Below the pieces are notes generated by a model. That model saw nothing but the letters and a program-made list of their open reading frames with translations. It ran no database searches and was not told the origin of the DNA. A stretch of DNA of 64,000 bases from Advenella kashmirensis WT001 (lineage in GTDB: Bacteria; Pseudomonadota; Gammaproteobacteria; Burkholderiales; Burkholderiaceae_B). Shown piece by piece: positions 9,422 to 17,071 of the stretch (position 1 is its first letter; every line of letters begins with the position of its first letter). A program made the translations under genes and the position numbers. Location: positions 1,426,001 through 1,490,000 of the forward strand of contig NC_017964.1 of NCBI RefSeq assembly GCF_000219915.2, given 5' to 3'.

Positions 9422-10327
9422 CTAATTTACCAATGTTTGCCCGACGAACAGCCAAAAGGGTATCGTGAGTACCGAAAGGACTGTCCCGATGGAAACAGCA
9501 GTTGCAACGCAGCGTCCGTCGCCGCCCATGCGGGCGGCCAGAATATAGGCGGCAGAAGCCGGTGGCAATGCGGCAAACAGAACGAGGATATTGGTCTCCA
9601 GCGGGGACAAGGCCAGCAAGAAGGCCAGTATCAGCGCAAATACCGGCATGGCAAGCAGCCGGATACCCAGAATCCAGGAAATGACAGCGCGATCCTGTCT
9701 GCCGCCGGCCAGGGAAAGACTGGCGCCCACGCACAGCAGCCCCAGCGGGATGGCGCTATTGCCCAATTTGGATAAGGTCATGTTCACAGTATTGTCCAGT
9801 CCGATGCCTGAGAAATTGAGCAATAGACCGGCCAGCGTAGCCAGAACCAAGGGGTTTTTCAGAATTTCCAGCCACACATTGGACCCTTGAAAGCGGGCCA
9901 GCGATTTCACAGCCAGAACATTGGCAATCGGCACCGAAAATCCCACCAGCACCGCCATAATGGCCTGTCCTTCACTGCCGGCAAGCGCCGCCGCCAGTGA
10001 AAATCCGATATAGGTATTGAAACGATAGGCGCATTGGGCCAGCGAAGCCAGCGCGATTGGCCTTGGCTTTAGCAGGGGGCGGGCCAGCCACGCGGCCAGG
10101 TAGCCGGCAAGACACAGCAGAATCGATACCGCCAGCAGACGACCTGCGGAGCTGGCAGAGATGGGCGTGAAGGCGATAGACTGAACCAGCAGTGCCGGAA
10201 ACAGGATGTAGTAGACGAGCTTTTCGGTATTGGTGAAAAATTCGCGGGAAAACTTCAGTTTGTGAAGCAGGACCCAGCCCAGCGCGACAATGAGACAGTC
10301 TGGGATGACGAGCAGGGCAATATGCAT
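9422..10327 (-). CDS. AEC-family transporter (auxin-efflux-carrier fold)
   Basis: Integral membrane protein of the AEC family, 301 residues, with about ten hydrophobic segments in two five-helix halves: IALLVIPDCLIVALGWVLL, YYILFPALLVQSIAF, LLAVSILLCLAGYLAAW, GFSVPIANVLAV, then VLATLAGLLLNF, AIPLGLLCVGASL, LAMPVFALILAFLLAL, and VSIGTVLSVLTIPFWLF at the end. Known bacterial members export malonate/malate or related organic acids, but the substrate cannot be read from sequence. It stands alone, divergent from xerD (103 bp between). Confidence 0.8.
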   Translation of the reverse strand: MHIALLVIPDCLIVALGWVLLHKLKFSREFFTNTEKLVYYILFPALLVQSIAFTPISASSAGRLLAVSILLCLAGYLAAWLARPLLKPRPIALASLAQCAYRFNTYIGFSLAAALAGSEGQAIMAVLVGFSVPIANVLAVKSLARFQGSNVWLEILKNPLVLATLAGLLLNFSGIGLDNTVNMTLSKLGNSAIPLGLLCVGASLSLAGGRQDRAVISWILGIRLLAMPVFALILAFLLALSPLETNILVLFAALPPASAAYILAARMGGDGRCVATAVSIGTVLSVLTIPFWLFVGQTLVN

Positions 10328-10430
10328 AGGAAAATCGTATTTGGATAGCGGAATTTAGGCTAGAATCAAATCATAGTTCAGAAAGCAACGGCGGTTTGCC
10401 ATTATCATTTTTTGTTGTGAATAAATACCC

Positions 10431-11348
10431 ATGCCAGATCAGCAAGTGGCGCCAGCCCACCAGCACACCATTGATCCATTTATTGATGCCTTGTGGCTGG
10501 AAGACGGGTTATCGCAGAATACGCTAGCGGCCTACCGCCAGGATCTCAAGGGGCTGGCCGATTTTCTGGCAAAGCGAAAACCGGCCAAAACCCTGCTGGA
10601 AACGACCAGGGATGACATTGAAGCCTGGTTCGCCGCCAGGCATGCCCACACCAAAGCTACCACCGCCAATCGTCGTTTGGCCACGCTCAAACGTTATTTT
10701 GCCTGGGCCATCCGTACCCATCAGATCAGTGAGGATCCGTGCCTGACGCTGCATTCGGCCCGCCAGCCGACGCGGTTTCCCAAAACCATGAGCGAGCAGC
10801 AGGTAGACCAGTTGCTGGAGGCGCCCAACATCCGGGATGCGCTGGGATTGCGCGACCGCGCCATGCTTGAAACCCTGTATGCGTCGGGCTTGCGGGTCAC
10901 TGAACTGGTTAGCCTGAAAGTGCTGCATTTAAGCCTGAACGAGAATGTTGTCCGGGTGGTCATGGGCAAGGGTGGCAAGGACCGGCTGGTCCCGGTGGGC
11001 GCCCAGGCTGCCTACTGGCTGGAACGCTATCTGAAAGAGGCGCGTCCCGATTTGCTGGGGCGGCGTCAGTCTGATGATTTGTTTCTGACTCGTCGCGCCA
11101 CTGGTATGACGCGCCAGGCGTTCTGGCAACTGATCAAGAAATATGCCCTGCAGGCAGACATTCATACGCCGCTGTCGCCACATACCCTGCGGCACGCCTT
11201 TGCCACGCATCTGCTCAATCACGGCGCAGACTTGCGTGTTGTGCAATTGCTGCTTGGGCATGCCGATATTTCCACCACCCAGATCTATACCCACGTAGCG
11301 CGGGAGCGGCTCAAGCAGTTACACGCGCAACACCATCCGCGGGCATAA
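10431..11348 (+). CDS. xerD: site-specific tyrosine recombinase XerD
   Basis: With XerC, resolves chromosome dimers at dif under FtsK control. N-terminal SAM-like core-binding domain (residues about 12-100, WLEDGLSQNTLAAYRQDL), catalytic domain from about 120. The catalytic residues are visible: Arg in ASGLRVTELVSL, Lys in GKGGKDRLVP, HTLRHAFATHLL (H..R), LLGHADISTTQIYTHV (His and nucleophile Tyr). 305 residues, normal. The C-terminus (RERLKQLHAQHHPRA) matches the XerD type rather than XerC. No neighbouring mobile element, so this is the housekeeping recombinase. Confidence 0.9.
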   Translation: MPDQQVAPAHQHTIDPFIDALWLEDGLSQNTLAAYRQDLKGLADFLAKRKPAKTLLETTRDDIEAWFAARHAHTKATTANRRLATLKRYFAWAIRTHQISEDPCLTLHSARQPTRFPKTMSEQQVDQLLEAPNIRDALGLRDRAMLETLYASGLRVTELVSLKVLHLSLNENVVRVVMGKGGKDRLVPVGAQAAYWLERYLKEARPDLLGRRQSDDLFLTRRATGMTRQAFWQLIKKYALQADIHTPLSPHTLRHAFATHLLNHGADLRVVQLLLGHADISTTQIYTHVARERLKQLHAQHHPRA

Positions 11349-11418
11349 GCCGAAAGCCCAGGCAGTTGCAGTAGAATATCCGGTTCCATTAACAACAATA
11401 CACGTCAGTGAACCGGAT

Positions 11419-11919
11419 ATGGCTGCCAGCAAACACGTATCGGAAACGCCTGCTACCCAAATGTTGAAAAAACATAAAGTGGCTTATACCGAACACACTT
11501 ATGATTATATTGAGCATGGCGGCACCGCAGAAGCGGCGCGGCAATTGGGCATTGATGCGCATGCGGTGGTCAAGACCCTCATTCTGGAAGATGAACACGC
11601 CAAGCCGCACGTGATGCTGATGCACGGCGATTGCGAAGTGTCGATGAAAAACCTGGCGCGCCAGGCCAGCGTCAAGAGAATGCAGCCATGCCAGGCAGCG
11701 GTGGCGCCCCGGCATTCGGGGTACCAGATCGGCGGCACCTCGCCTTTCGGAACCCGCAAGCGAATGCCGGTGTGGGTGGAACAAAGTGTGCTGGATTTGC
11801 CGCAGATCTATATCAATGGCGGGCGACGCGGCTATCTGCTGGGAATGGATCCGCAAGTGCTGGTCACGCTATTGCAGGCAAACTCAGTGAACGTGGCCAA
11901 CGACGGGCGCGCCGCCTGA
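11419..11919 (+). CDS. ybaK: YbaK/EbsC-type Cys-tRNA(Pro) deacylase
   Basis: Single-domain editing protein of the YbaK/ProX superfamily; hydrolyses Cys-tRNAPro made by mischarging of ProRS. 166 residues from ATG 11419. Shows MLKKHKVAYTEHTYDY, the AARQLGIDAHAVVKTLI segment, VMLMHGDCEVSMKNLAR, and GYQIGGTSPFGTRKRMPV, the family's conserved Gly-rich block, with INGGRRGYLLGMDP near the end. The A+T-rich gap after xerD (11349-11418) could hold a promoter, but none is certain. Confidence 0.88.
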   Translation: MAASKHVSETPATQMLKKHKVAYTEHTYDYIEHGGTAEAARQLGIDAHAVVKTLILEDEHAKPHVMLMHGDCEVSMKNLARQASVKRMQPCQAAVAPRHSGYQIGGTSPFGTRKRMPVWVEQSVLDLPQIYINGGRRGYLLGMDPQVLVTLLQANSVNVANDGRAA

Positions 11920-12075
11920 ACGTTTCCTGGTGAGCGTGTGCACCGCGTTGTTTCCGCGAACATATTGATATGGCTGATGTGCAAGTTTGCAGATTCAAAG
12001 CGGCGTGCAGCAGCATTGTGGTTCACAGGCGATCTGAGCCAGCGCGCTACTTCGCAAGCGTTGCGTCGTACCGGC

Positions 12076-12300
12076 TCAATGGCGCCGGATGACAGTGCGT
12101 GCATTGATTTCGTCCCAGAACGATTTGCCGCAAAGCGTGCAGCGTTCTTCGTAGCTGGGATCGCACAGGATTTCGGTAATTTCGCGTGCATCCGGATACG
12201 ATTGCGCAACGTCTCCTGCGCATTCATTGCAAACCAATGCATTCAGATAATAATCTTCATGTTGCGGCTCTCTGCGCTTGCGGATGGCGTAGTGTTTCAT
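12076..12300 (-). CDS. small zinc-ribbon-like protein, unknown function
   Basis: 74 residues from ATG 12300, preceded by GGGGA about seven bases upstream; an in-frame ATG at 12321 is an alternative. Two Cys pairs, CNEC near residue 24 and CTLC near residue 54, are spaced as in a treble-clef or zinc-ribbon fold. The rest is charged and soluble (KHYAIRKRREPQHEDYYL at the start). I do not recognise a named family. Codon use resembles its neighbours, so it is likely real. It is isolated between ybaK and the tRNA. Confidence 0.55.
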   Translation of the reverse strand: MKHYAIRKRREPQHEDYYLNALVCNECAGDVAQSYPDAREITEILCDPSYEERCTLCGKSFWDEINARTVIRRH

Positions 12301-12321
12301 GACAGTTCCCCGACCGGTCAT

Positions 12322-12643
12322 AACGCCAAATTAATACTACAAAGATGATGCCGTTGAAAAGCAGGGTTTGTACTAGTTATGCCTGGCCTGAGCGCCGTCG
12401 TCACTGCGGTGTCAGGGGAAATATCGGCGCCCGGCTGTTGAAACGGCAGCACGCGTTGCCAATCCAACCAAGTAGCTTGCCCTTGGGAATGGGTGCCCTT
12501 ATTCAGTGTATTGCCAGTGGCGCCGTTCACCAGACTGATCGGCGCCTTTGTCATGGGTATTGATTTTTTATTGGGACTTGCACCGACCACCAAGTCCATA
12601 ATCCACCTGATTTGGCATATAATGCTGGGTGCTTTTAAGCGTT
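12322..12643. other. Intergenic stretch with no convincing gene
   Basis: 322 bases between the zinc-ribbon gene and the tRNA. A minus-strand open frame of 93 codons (12318-12599, beginning MDLVVGASPNKKS) fills most of it but has no recognisable domain and a composition rich in Thr, Pro and Asn; I leave it uncalled. The promoter of the tRNA is probably near 12617-12623 (TATAATG). Confidence 0.5.
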
Positions 12644-12717
12644 CTCGCCGTAGTTAAATGGATATAACCGACCCCTCCTAAGGCCAATTACAGGTTCGAT
12701 TCCTGTCGGCGAGGCCA
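12644..12717 (+). tRNA. tRNA-Arg(CCT), one base short in the anticodon stem
   Basis: Cloverleaf read by eye: acceptor CTCGCCG pairs perfectly with CGGCGAG, discriminator G, encoded CCA at 12715-12717; D arm GTTA/TAAC; T arm ACAGG/CCTGT with loop TTCGATT; anticodon loop CTCCTAA, so anticodon CCT for AGG. D arm, anticodon loop and variable bases closely resemble E. coli argW. However, the 3' anticodon strand has only four bases (GGCC) where five are required opposite GACCC, giving 74 rather than 75 nt. A missing G in GGG would explain it and matches the base losses elsewhere in the window. Confidence 0.8.
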
Positions 12718-13050
12718 CTAATCTTTGTTTGATTTAGTGCAAACATAATTGTTTACAAAAACCGACACATTAATGGGTCATGGTTGGTGAATATATGTAA
12801 CCTCCCATTCTCTCTATATGGCTAAGCCTGGGTACACTCGTCTAAGGGTTTATTGAGCTCATAATTCTAAGAAAAACATGGCATACCCACTTATCGGCAT
12901 TGGACATTATTAATGATGTGAAGCGAATTGGCATGGTTACAACTGCGATATGCACGTACCAGCGCTTTTAGCCGGATTGCGGAATCGTTAAGGACAAGAC
13001 AAGCGGCATGGCTTAAAATGGTACATCGCTAATCACCTGGAGAATGGCAC
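12718..13050. other. Intergenic stretch downstream of tRNA-Arg
   Basis: 333 A+T-rich bases with no coding frame, no integrase and no obvious repeat of the tRNA 3' end. tRNA-Arg(CCT) genes are common integration sites in other bacteria, but nothing here shows an inserted element. The last bases carry the ribosome-binding site of the following small ORF. Confidence 0.45.
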
Positions 13051-13194
13051 ATGAACAACGACACTGACTTTGACACCGCGCTGGATAATATTGATTTTGA
13101 TGCGATCGAAAAGAAAAATGCCGAGCTCATCAAAAAGATGGATGAAAACCTGCCTGAAGCAGATGACGACTGCGGAGATGCCTGCAAGATCTAG
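13051..13194 (+). CDS. 47-residue acidic small protein, unknown
   Basis: ATG 13051 preceded at good spacing by CTGGAG; ends TAG 13192-13194. The translation begins MNNDTDFDTALDNIDFDAIE, has a lysine-rich helix-like middle (KKNAELIKKMDENLPE) and closes DDDCGDACKI with two cysteines. Highly acidic, no membrane segment. It is followed 20 bases later by a strong intrinsic terminator, giving a tidy monocistronic unit. I do not recognise the family; a metal-binding role for the Cys/Asp tail is only a guess. Good SD plus terminator argue that it is a real gene. Confidence 0.6.
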   Translation: MNNDTDFDTALDNIDFDAIEKKNAELIKKMDENLPEADDDCGDACKI

Positions 13195-13211
13195 GTGTGT
13201 TCAATGCCAGT

Positions 13212-13243
13212 AAAAAACGACGCTATGTGGCGTCGTTTTTTTT
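13212..13243 (+). terminator. Rho-independent terminator of the 47-aa gene
   Basis: Stem ACGACGC (13217-13223) with GCGTCGT (13230-13236), loop of six, flanked by A6 on the left and T8 on the right. The flanking A/T runs extend the stem and make it functional in both directions. Confidence 0.9.
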
Positions 13244-13285
13244 GTACCTTAATGGTGTACACCAACTGGATTGTGTTCTGGAAAA

Positions 13286-13308
13286 GGCCCAATAGTGATT
13301 ATTGGGCC
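13286..13308. terminator. Hairpin downstream of the DUF1634 gene
   Basis: Perfect 9-bp stem GGCCCAATA (13286-13294) and TATTGGGCC (13300-13308) with a 5-base loop. Two further copies of the motif GGCCC follow before 13340. It lies 20 bases past the DUF1634 stop (minus strand); on that strand the following bases are not T-rich, so terminator activity is uncertain. Confidence 0.5.
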
Positions 13309-13327
13309 CGCAATTGTAGGCCCGCAA

Positions 13328-13645
13328 TCATAGGCCCAATAGAACGCCAACGCCAATAATCGCCAGCACCAGCGCCGCAATCGCGGTATAGATATAGTCG
13401 CGTGCGTGCGCGAACATCACCAGCATGAGTGCGACGCGGATGATTGGCAGCAGCACGAAGATCACCACACCAAATTTGATTAGTGCATAGCCCGTCTGGG
13501 CCAGGCCAGGGGTATTGCCCATCTGCGCCAGGGCGCCAAGGACAATGCCGGTCATAATCACAACAGAGGCGACCAGCGTGCCATACCAAAGCAGGCCTGC
13601 GATGATGCCGTCGTGACGGTCCGGCTTGCTGCTCAATGGATTCAT
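13328..13645 (-). CDS. DUF1634 membrane protein
   Basis: 105 residues from ATG 13645, which shares ATGA with the stop of the TSUP transporter. Three hydrophobic segments: LLWYGTLVASVVIMTGIVLG, GVVIFVLLPIIRVALMLVM and YIYTAIAALVLAIIGVGVLL. This size, topology and position next to a TauE/SafE-type gene match the DUF1634 family, which regularly accompanies TSUP exporters; it may be an accessory subunit. Function is not established. Last gene of the GntR-TSUP-DUF1634 unit. Confidence 0.75.
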   Translation of the reverse strand: MNPLSSKPDRHDGIIAGLLWYGTLVASVVIMTGIVLGALAQMGNTPGLAQTGYALIKFGVVIFVLLPIIRVALMLVMFAHARDYIYTAIAALVLAIIGVGVLLGL

Positions 13646-14502
13646 AAGCCTGTTTCCCAAAGGTTGATGCCCAGTGCACTAAACATCATTTGGATTGCAA
13701 GTGCAATAAGAATAACGGCAAACAGAATGCGCAGCTTGTCGGCGGGCAGTCCCATCAGCAGGCGGGCGCCGGCCAATGCGCCGACAACAGAACCGAGTGC
13801 CACGGGGCCGGCGATGTTCATGTCAATGTCGCCACGAACAAGATAGGCACCACCACTTGCTGCCGCAGTGACGCCAATCATAAAGTTGGAGGTTGCCGAT
13901 GATACCTTGATGGGCAGTCGCAAGGCAGTATCCATTGCTGGAATTTTCAACACGCCGGAACCAATGCCCAACAGGGCGGAGATCACGCCGGCGCCATACA
14001 TCAGGGAAAGACCCAAGGGAACCCGGGCCACCTGATAGGCCACATCCTTGCCCAGTTGGCGATCAGGAAAGGTGGAGTGTAAGCCCAGCCGGCTCGCCCA
14101 GCTTTGTGGATCGGGTGTGATGGCCAGGGCCGGGTCGCGGCGCCGCGCCATCATTTGCTGCGCTGACAGAACCAGAATGACTGCGAAAAGCCCGTAGAGT
14201 ACCGGCGTTGGAATCACGCCTATCAACAGCACGCCGGTAATCGCGCCAAGCGTGGTTGCTGTCTCCAGGACAATGGCAAGCCGGATGTTGGTCAGCCGTC
14301 CTTTAAGAAACGGCGCGGCACTGCCGCAAGAGCAGGCAATGACAGACACAATACTGGCCGCGATCGCAACGTGGATGTCCACGCCGAAGGCGATAATAAG
14401 TATGGGCACAATGAAAATGCCACTCGCCATACCCAGCATGCCGCCCAGCAGGCTGGCGCCAAACGCAGCAGCAAATAACCAGAACAGGGTTGTTATATCC
14501 AT
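13642..14502 (-). CDS. TSUP-family (TauE/SafE) anion transporter
   Basis: 286-residue integral membrane protein, probably exporting sulfite, sulfoacetate or another small organic or sulfur anion. ATG 14502 (MDITTLFWLF) has AAGGGC upstream; the longer frame to 14628 overlaps the regulator and is rejected. Hallmarks of the family are two related halves, each with a Gly-rich helix: FGASLLGGMLGMASGIFIVP in the first and YGAGVISALLGIGSGVLKIP in the second. Followed by DUF1634 with a 4-base overlap and preceded by a GntR regulator 17 bases away, so the three form one operon, probably induced by the exported compound or its precursor. Confidence 0.85.
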   Translation of the reverse strand: MDITTLFWLFAAAFGASLLGGMLGMASGIFIVPILIIAFGVDIHVAIAASIVSVIACSCGSAAPFLKGRLTNIRLAIVLETATTLGAITGVLLIGVIPTPVLYGLFAVILVLSAQQMMARRRDPALAITPDPQSWASRLGLHSTFPDRQLGKDVAYQVARVPLGLSLMYGAGVISALLGIGSGVLKIPAMDTALRLPIKVSSATSNFMIGVTAAASGGAYLVRGDIDMNIAGPVALGSVVGALAGARLLMGLPADKLRILFAVILIALAIQMMFSALGINLWETGL

Positions 14503-14518
14503 GTTTGCACAGCCCTTT

Positions 14519-15250
14519 TCAGCGCGAACGCCGCGATAACTGGGTGGCAAAGCGGATGGCGTCCCCCCTGTAATACAGTTTTTCGTAATCGACGGGTCGT
14601 TCTCCCGTGCTATAGGAGGTGCGTTCAATCAGAAAAATCGGGGCGCCGACTGCAATATTGAGGGCTTGTGCAACATGCGGCTCTGCTATCACGGCCTCCA
14701 GCTGATAGCTCGCCTCGATCAGCGGCAGGGCATATTTGTTTTCAAGCAGAGCGAAGATAGGTTCCACTTCCAGGTTGTTGCTGACCACTTTGTTGCCAAT
14801 CTCCAGGGGTAGATAGGTTTCGTCAAATGACATGGGAATGCCGTCAGCAAGGCGAACGCGCTCAATCCGATAGACTTGCGTGCCAGGGGCCATCTGCAGG
14901 GCCTGGGCCGTTTTCTCGTCAGCGGAAATGATGCGTTTATCCAGCAGGCGTGAGGTCGGATGGCGGCCTAATACCACCATATCTTCGGCAAAGCCGGTCA
15001 GCTCGGTCAGGGCTTGCGTGATCTTGGGATGGGTCACGAAGGTTCCCTTGCCGCGGCGAATCTCCACCAAGCCACGGGCCACGAGATTATCGATAGCCTT
15101 GCGGATCGTGGTTCGGCTCATCTGAAAGCGGCCGATCAGTTGCTCTTCCGTTGGCAACTGCGTTCCGGCGCCAAGCTGGCCGCTGGAAATCTCTGCCGCC
15201 AGCGCTGCTTCAATTTTTGCGTATAGCGGGGTAGTGTCGATCTGTGTCAT
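14519..15250 (-). CDS. GntR-family regulator with UTRA domain (HutC/FarR type)
   Basis: N-terminal winged helix-turn-helix (residues about 8-72: YAKIEAALAAEISSGQLGAG, RFQMSRTTIRKAIDNL, LVEIRRGKGTFVTHP) and a C-terminal UTRA effector domain (about 95-235: RLADGIPMSFDETYLPLEIG, PIFLIERTSYSTGERPVDYE). 243 residues from ATG 15250; in-frame ATGs at 15259 and 15262 are alternatives, none with a clear SD. A perfect palindrome lies immediately upstream, so it is likely autoregulated together with the TSUP gene. The effector is unknown; the context suggests a small sulfonated or carboxylated molecule, which is inference only. Confidence 0.85.
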   Translation of the reverse strand: MTQIDTTPLYAKIEAALAAEISSGQLGAGTQLPTEEQLIGRFQMSRTTIRKAIDNLVARGLVEIRRGKGTFVTHPKITQALTELTGFAEDMVVLGRHPTSRLLDKRIISADEKTAQALQMAPGTQVYRIERVRLADGIPMSFDETYLPLEIGNKVVSNNLEVEPIFALLENKYALPLIEASYQLEAVIAEPHVAQALNIAVGAPIFLIERTSYSTGERPVDYEKLYYRGDAIRFATQLSRRSR

Positions 15251-15252
15251 AA

Positions 15253-15284
15253 ATGACATCATGACATCATGACGTCATGATGTC
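15253..15284. promoter_or_regulatory. Palindromic operator of the GntR-TSUP operon
   Basis: Bases 15263-15284 form a perfect 22-bp palindrome with half-site GACATCATGAC. An extra in-register copy of the 8-base unit ATGACATC precedes it (15253-15260, then 15261-15268), so three to four half-sites are stacked. It abuts the regulator start codons. The spacing of alternating half-sites fits dimeric GntR/HutC binding, and blocking the start region would give autorepression. Confidence 0.75.
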
Positions 15285-15436
15285 CAGAAAAATTACCGAA
15301 GTTATTTTTCGTGTGTATTTCAAATGTATTAATGACGACATGACTCCTCCTGCTGAATTGCCGTCTGCCGCCCGAGTGTACGACAACAAAAAATGCAATA
15401 GGCGATCAGAGATGCTTATCGGCCAATGGCGGATAG

Positions 15437-15913
15437 TCAGATTGCGGCGCCCGTTTTCCGTGGCAGGCGACGCTCGACGGGCGATGACTGGATGATGGAC
15501 GTATTGGTCATTGAATAAGGAATTAACTGGTCAATCAGGCGTTCCAGCCCTTCGATGGACTCGACATGCGCTCGAGCGATAAAGCAGTCTTCGCCCGTGA
15601 TGCGATCACATTCGGCAATTTCAGGGATGTCTTTCAGAAGCTGCGCGACGCGTTGCAACTGGCCCGGAATAGGCCGAATGCGCAGCCAGGCCGCGATTGG
15701 CAGGCCCAGGGCTTTGGGATTTATCTTAAGGGTGTAGCCTTCGATCAGGCCGGCATCTTCCAGCCTTTTTATTCGTTCCGAAACGCTTGGCGGCGATAGT
15801 CCCACAAGACGGGCCAGTTCGGCTGTTGCCGTTCTTGCGTCCATTACCAGCGCGTCGATCAACAGCAAATCAGTGCGGTCAAGCTTTCCATTTTGATATT
15901 TAAGGCGTTTCAT
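15437..15913 (-). CDS. Lrp/AsnC-family transcriptional regulator
   Basis: 158 residues: N-terminal winged HTH (LDRTDLLLIDALVMDARTA, then LARLVGLSPPSVSERIKRLE and AGLIEGYTLKINPKALGL) and a C-terminal RAM ligand-binding domain (LRIRPIPGQLQRVAQLLKD, CDRITGEDCFIARAHVESI). Start ATG 15913 (MKRLKYQNGKLD). It is divergent from an EamA/RhtA-like exporter, 101 bp apart, the usual layout of an Lrp-type regulator controlling an amino-acid exporter in response to that amino acid. Which amino acid cannot be said. Confidence 0.88.
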   Translation of the reverse strand: MKRLKYQNGKLDRTDLLLIDALVMDARTATAELARLVGLSPPSVSERIKRLEDAGLIEGYTLKINPKALGLPIAAWLRIRPIPGQLQRVAQLLKDIPEIAECDRITGEDCFIARAHVESIEGLERLIDQLIPYSMTNTSIIQSSPVERRLPRKTGAAI

Positions 15914-16014
15914 AAAATAAACCTTCTTTTGTAACGAAATTGGCCATATGTGGCTTTTGTTTTGTATTCATTTGACCGCTCCAGTCTCGCATAATAAGGA
16001 CAAAGGAGCAAACA

Positions 16015-16983
16015 ATGAAGCCACTGCATCTATCACACTTATCATTGACTCAGGTCGCTCGCTTTGTACCCCCCACGGCCTGGTTCGGTGTCAGCGCAAT
16101 CTTTCATTATCTGGGGCCCTCATTTGCAGTGCTTCTGTTTCCGTCCATCGGCGTATTGGGTGTCGCCTGGTTCAGAATCGCGTCGGCGGCGTTGATTTTC
16201 GCACCGGTCACGCGGCCATGGAAGACCTGGCGGCAGGCTGATGGGAGAACGCGATTATTGCTGATCGGACTGGGGGTTTGCCTGGCGGTGATGAACACTG
16301 CCTTTTATCTGGCGCTGGATCGCCTGCCGATGAGTCTTGTTGCGGCCATGGAGTTTGGCGGCACGATCGCTGTCGCGCTCTATGGCCTGCGATCGCGACG
16401 CAACCTTTCGGCGCTGGTGCTGGCCGTTCTTGGCATCGTCATACTGATTGACATAAAGTGGGCCACCGATTTGCCAGGGCTTTGTTGGGCGGCATTGAAT
16501 GCGACTCTGTTTGTCATCTATATTGTTCTGGGTCACAAGGCTGCAGCGGGTGGCGCCAGCAATGGTGTTGAATATCTTGGTGCAGCAATGGCTATTGCAT
16601 TTGTCATTGTGATGCCGATTGGCATCATCCAGGCTGTGGCGGCGTTTGGCGCGCCGGAACTCGTGTTGGCAGGCATCGCAGTTGGCTTGTGCTCTTCGGT
16701 GGTTCCTTATGTTGCCGATCAGATGGCAATGTCGCGTTTGCCTCGCGCCACCTTTGCCCTGTATCTGGCTATCCTGCCGGCCACTGCGACCCTTATTGCT
16801 GCCATCATGCTTGCACAGGTACCAACATTGCAGGATATCGTTGGCATTGCGCTTGTGATGATCGCCATTGCAATACACAAGCCACCACGATCCGCCACAG
16901 ATGCCGGTCACATGAGCGGCGGGACGGACGATGACTGCACGACAATGCAGCCTCGTCAGAAAAAGAGCGGCGCAGCAGGGTAG
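16015..16983 (+). CDS. EamA/DMT-family exporter (RhtA-like)
   Basis: 322 residues with about ten transmembrane helices in two EamA repeats, e.g. SAIFHYLGPSFAVLLF, LLIGLGVCLAVMNTAFYLAL, LVAAMEFGGTIAVALYGL, SALVLAVLGIVILIDI, then the second repeat up to LPATATLIAAIMLAQVP and IVGIALVMIAIAIH. The pattern MSLVAAMEFGGTIAVA resembles RhtA threonine/homoserine exporters. ATG 16015 follows AAAGGAGCAAACA, a strong SD. The C-terminal 30 residues are polar and probably cytoplasmic. Divergent from the Lrp-type gene, which probably regulates it. Confidence 0.83.
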   Translation: MKPLHLSHLSLTQVARFVPPTAWFGVSAIFHYLGPSFAVLLFPSIGVLGVAWFRIASAALIFAPVTRPWKTWRQADGRTRLLLIGLGVCLAVMNTAFYLALDRLPMSLVAAMEFGGTIAVALYGLRSRRNLSALVLAVLGIVILIDIKWATDLPGLCWAALNATLFVIYIVLGHKAAAGGASNGVEYLGAAMAIAFVIVMPIGIIQAVAAFGAPELVLAGIAVGLCSSVVPYVADQMAMSRLPRATFALYLAILPATATLIAAIMLAQVPTLQDIVGIALVMIAIAIHKPPRSATDAGHMSGGTDDDCTTMQPRQKKSGAAG

Positions 16984-17071
16984 CGAGTGGCCACCGATGC
17001 CAGGGGTCAGCCAGCGGCAAAATCAGTGAGTGAGCGATCAGTGGCGTGTATTAAAGGACAGTCCGAGGCTG

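Noticed and set aside
10431..11348. xerD as a mobile-element integrase
   Set aside because: Length, motif set and C-terminus are those of housekeeping XerD and no element surrounds it.
12318..12599. 93-codon minus-strand frame before the zinc-ribbon gene
   Set aside because: No domain, unconvincing composition and no SD; noted only in the intergenic entry.
12644..13050. Integrative element at the tRNA-Arg gene
   Set aside because: No integrase, no repeated tRNA 3' end and no foreign genes are visible; only an empty A+T-rich stretch.
16255..16911. 218-codon minus-strand frame
   Set aside because: Antisense to the EamA exporter; product is low-complexity and polar with no domain.
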